From Neodontobutis hainanensis (lineage: Eukaryota > Chordata > Actinopteri > Gobiiformes > Odontobutidae): 64,000 bases of DNA. This document shows positions 63,404 to 64,000 of the stretch, piece after piece. The notes below the pieces were generated by a model. That model ran no database searches, was not told the origin of the DNA, and saw only the letters and a list, made by a program, of their open reading frames with translations. A program made the position numbers and the translations under genes. The stretch spans positions 228,241 through 292,240 of the forward strand of contig JALDNG010000397.1 of the NCBI GenBank assembly GCA_024349245.1, read 5' to 3'. Every line of letters starts with the position of its first letter. Positions within the stretch are counted from its first letter, which is position 1.

Positions 63404-63983
63404 TCAAAATTTGACCTTTCTTGCGTAAAAGTGCATTCTCCTGAAAATTAAGAAGAAGATGATAATTATCGCAATGGAACATAAACAACAACTCCAAACA
63501 AAATTGGCTCGATCAAACTCTTCCGCGAGTTCTTCATCAAAACGGAAGAAAGAGAATGAACGAATGACTCTTTCGTAGAGACAAGAAGAGCCTGACTCAT
63601 TTGAGAATCTCCTTTTGAATCAGATCCCGTAGGCTTTTTCAAGGATTCCGCTTTTAAAGTACGAACAGCCCGATTAGGCAGTTGATTCTCTTGAGAAGCA
63701 TGTGCAGACGTCGCTGATCCGATTCCATTCGAAGCGGGTACAACATAGTTATTTGATTGATATGTGTTACAGTTTTTAACTTTTAGTTTCTACAAGATAC
63801 CTGCAGGTTGTTTCGTCAGAGTATCTGATATAAACTTTAATGCAGTAATTTCTAAAAGAGCTTGGCAACGCTCTTTTGGTATCCCTTTAATTGTCAGCTG
63901 GAAAGCTTGACGAGACGTACAATCGAAGGCACCTTGCTTATCCATTGTGTAATTTAATTCAGGCGTCTCGATGTCATAAACAG
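63404..63983 (-). CDS. LAMP-like type I membrane glycoprotein, copy F (5' part beyond window; frame change in membrane helix)
   Basis: Exon 4 (63801-63983, again 183 nt) and the last exon (from 63779) flank a 21-nt GT-AG intron (63780-63800). Exon 4 reads VYDIETPELNYTMD, FDCTSRQAFQLTIKGIP and ERCQALLEI, almost identical to copy E. The last exon opens VKNCNTYQ (fourth cysteine) and continues as a Ser-rich stalk of about 85 residues, then SLIEPILFGVVVYVPLR and a stop at 63466-63468. In an overlapping frame the sequence continues AIIIIFFLIFRRMHFYARKV to a stop at 63404-63406. One missing base around 63470 would fuse the two halves into a normal helix plus basic tail. A 40-nt GT-AG intron is possible there but would shorten the helix. 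Exons 1-3 lie beyond the window end. Confidence 0.6.
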
Positions 63984-64000
63984 CTGAATAAAATTACGGC
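63846..64000 (-). repeat. Near-identical block shared with LAMP-like copy E
   Basis: Partner of 52606-52760 (151 of 155 positions identical). The window ends inside the block, so its upstream limit is unknown. Confidence 0.85.

Noticed and set aside
1..64000. CRISPR arrays, operons or bacterial regulatory sites
   Set aside because: No regularly spaced direct repeats; gene content and introns are eukaryotic.

Overview
The window is AT-rich eukaryotic, almost certainly metazoan DNA. It carries an OVO-type zinc-finger gene, a choline/ethanolamine phosphotransferase, a cullin, an EME1-like nuclease subunit and a family of LAMP-like type I membrane proteins, plus decayed Ty3/gypsy retrotransposons. 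Its most distinctive property is intron size. In every multi-exon gene that could be rebuilt, the reading frame closes only when GT-AG introns of 21-28 nt are removed (one is 45 nt). Micro-introns of this size in a bilaterian-looking gene set, with genes scattered through long AT-rich deserts, point to a dicyemid mesozoan. An orthonectid is the alternative. This assignment is inference.

Layout: 1-343 (+) is the 3' end of a cullin, tail-to-tail with a complete phosphotransferase gene at 344-1606 (-); their stop codons touch. About 3.9-7.3 kb is a decayed Ty3/gypsy element (-). From 7.3 to 17.2 kb the DNA is AT-rich, with a candidate micro-intron gene near 12.9-13.4 kb. 17201-18448 (-) is an intronless EME1-like gene and 20730-21528 (-) is the OVO-like gene. 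A 7.4 kb desert follows.

28950-29842 (-) is an intact LAMP-like gene in five exons. A galectin-like multi-exon candidate lies at 31573-32055 (-). A second, internally deleted Ty3/gypsy element with 66-bp terminal repeats occupies 36420-38993 (-) and abuts a decayed LAMP-like copy (+, 39042-39451). Further LAMP-like copies or fragments lie at 44.8-45.1 kb (+), 47.06-47.3 kb (-), 52322-53154 (-, one frameshift) and 63404-63983 (-, running off the window end). A third retroelement fragment lies at about 59.2-59.4 kb (+).

The recognisable genes do not form one pathway. The phosphotransferase makes ER phospholipids, cullin scaffolds ubiquitin ligases, EME1 partners MUS81 in DNA repair, OVO is an epithelial/germline transcription factor, and the LAMP-like family is probably endolysosomal or surface glycoproteins. 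The notable local process is repeated duplication, decay and gene conversion of the LAMP-like genes. Because exons are short and introns tiny, simple ORF calling misses most genes here; several low-confidence exon sets below were found by looking for phase-consistent micro-introns.
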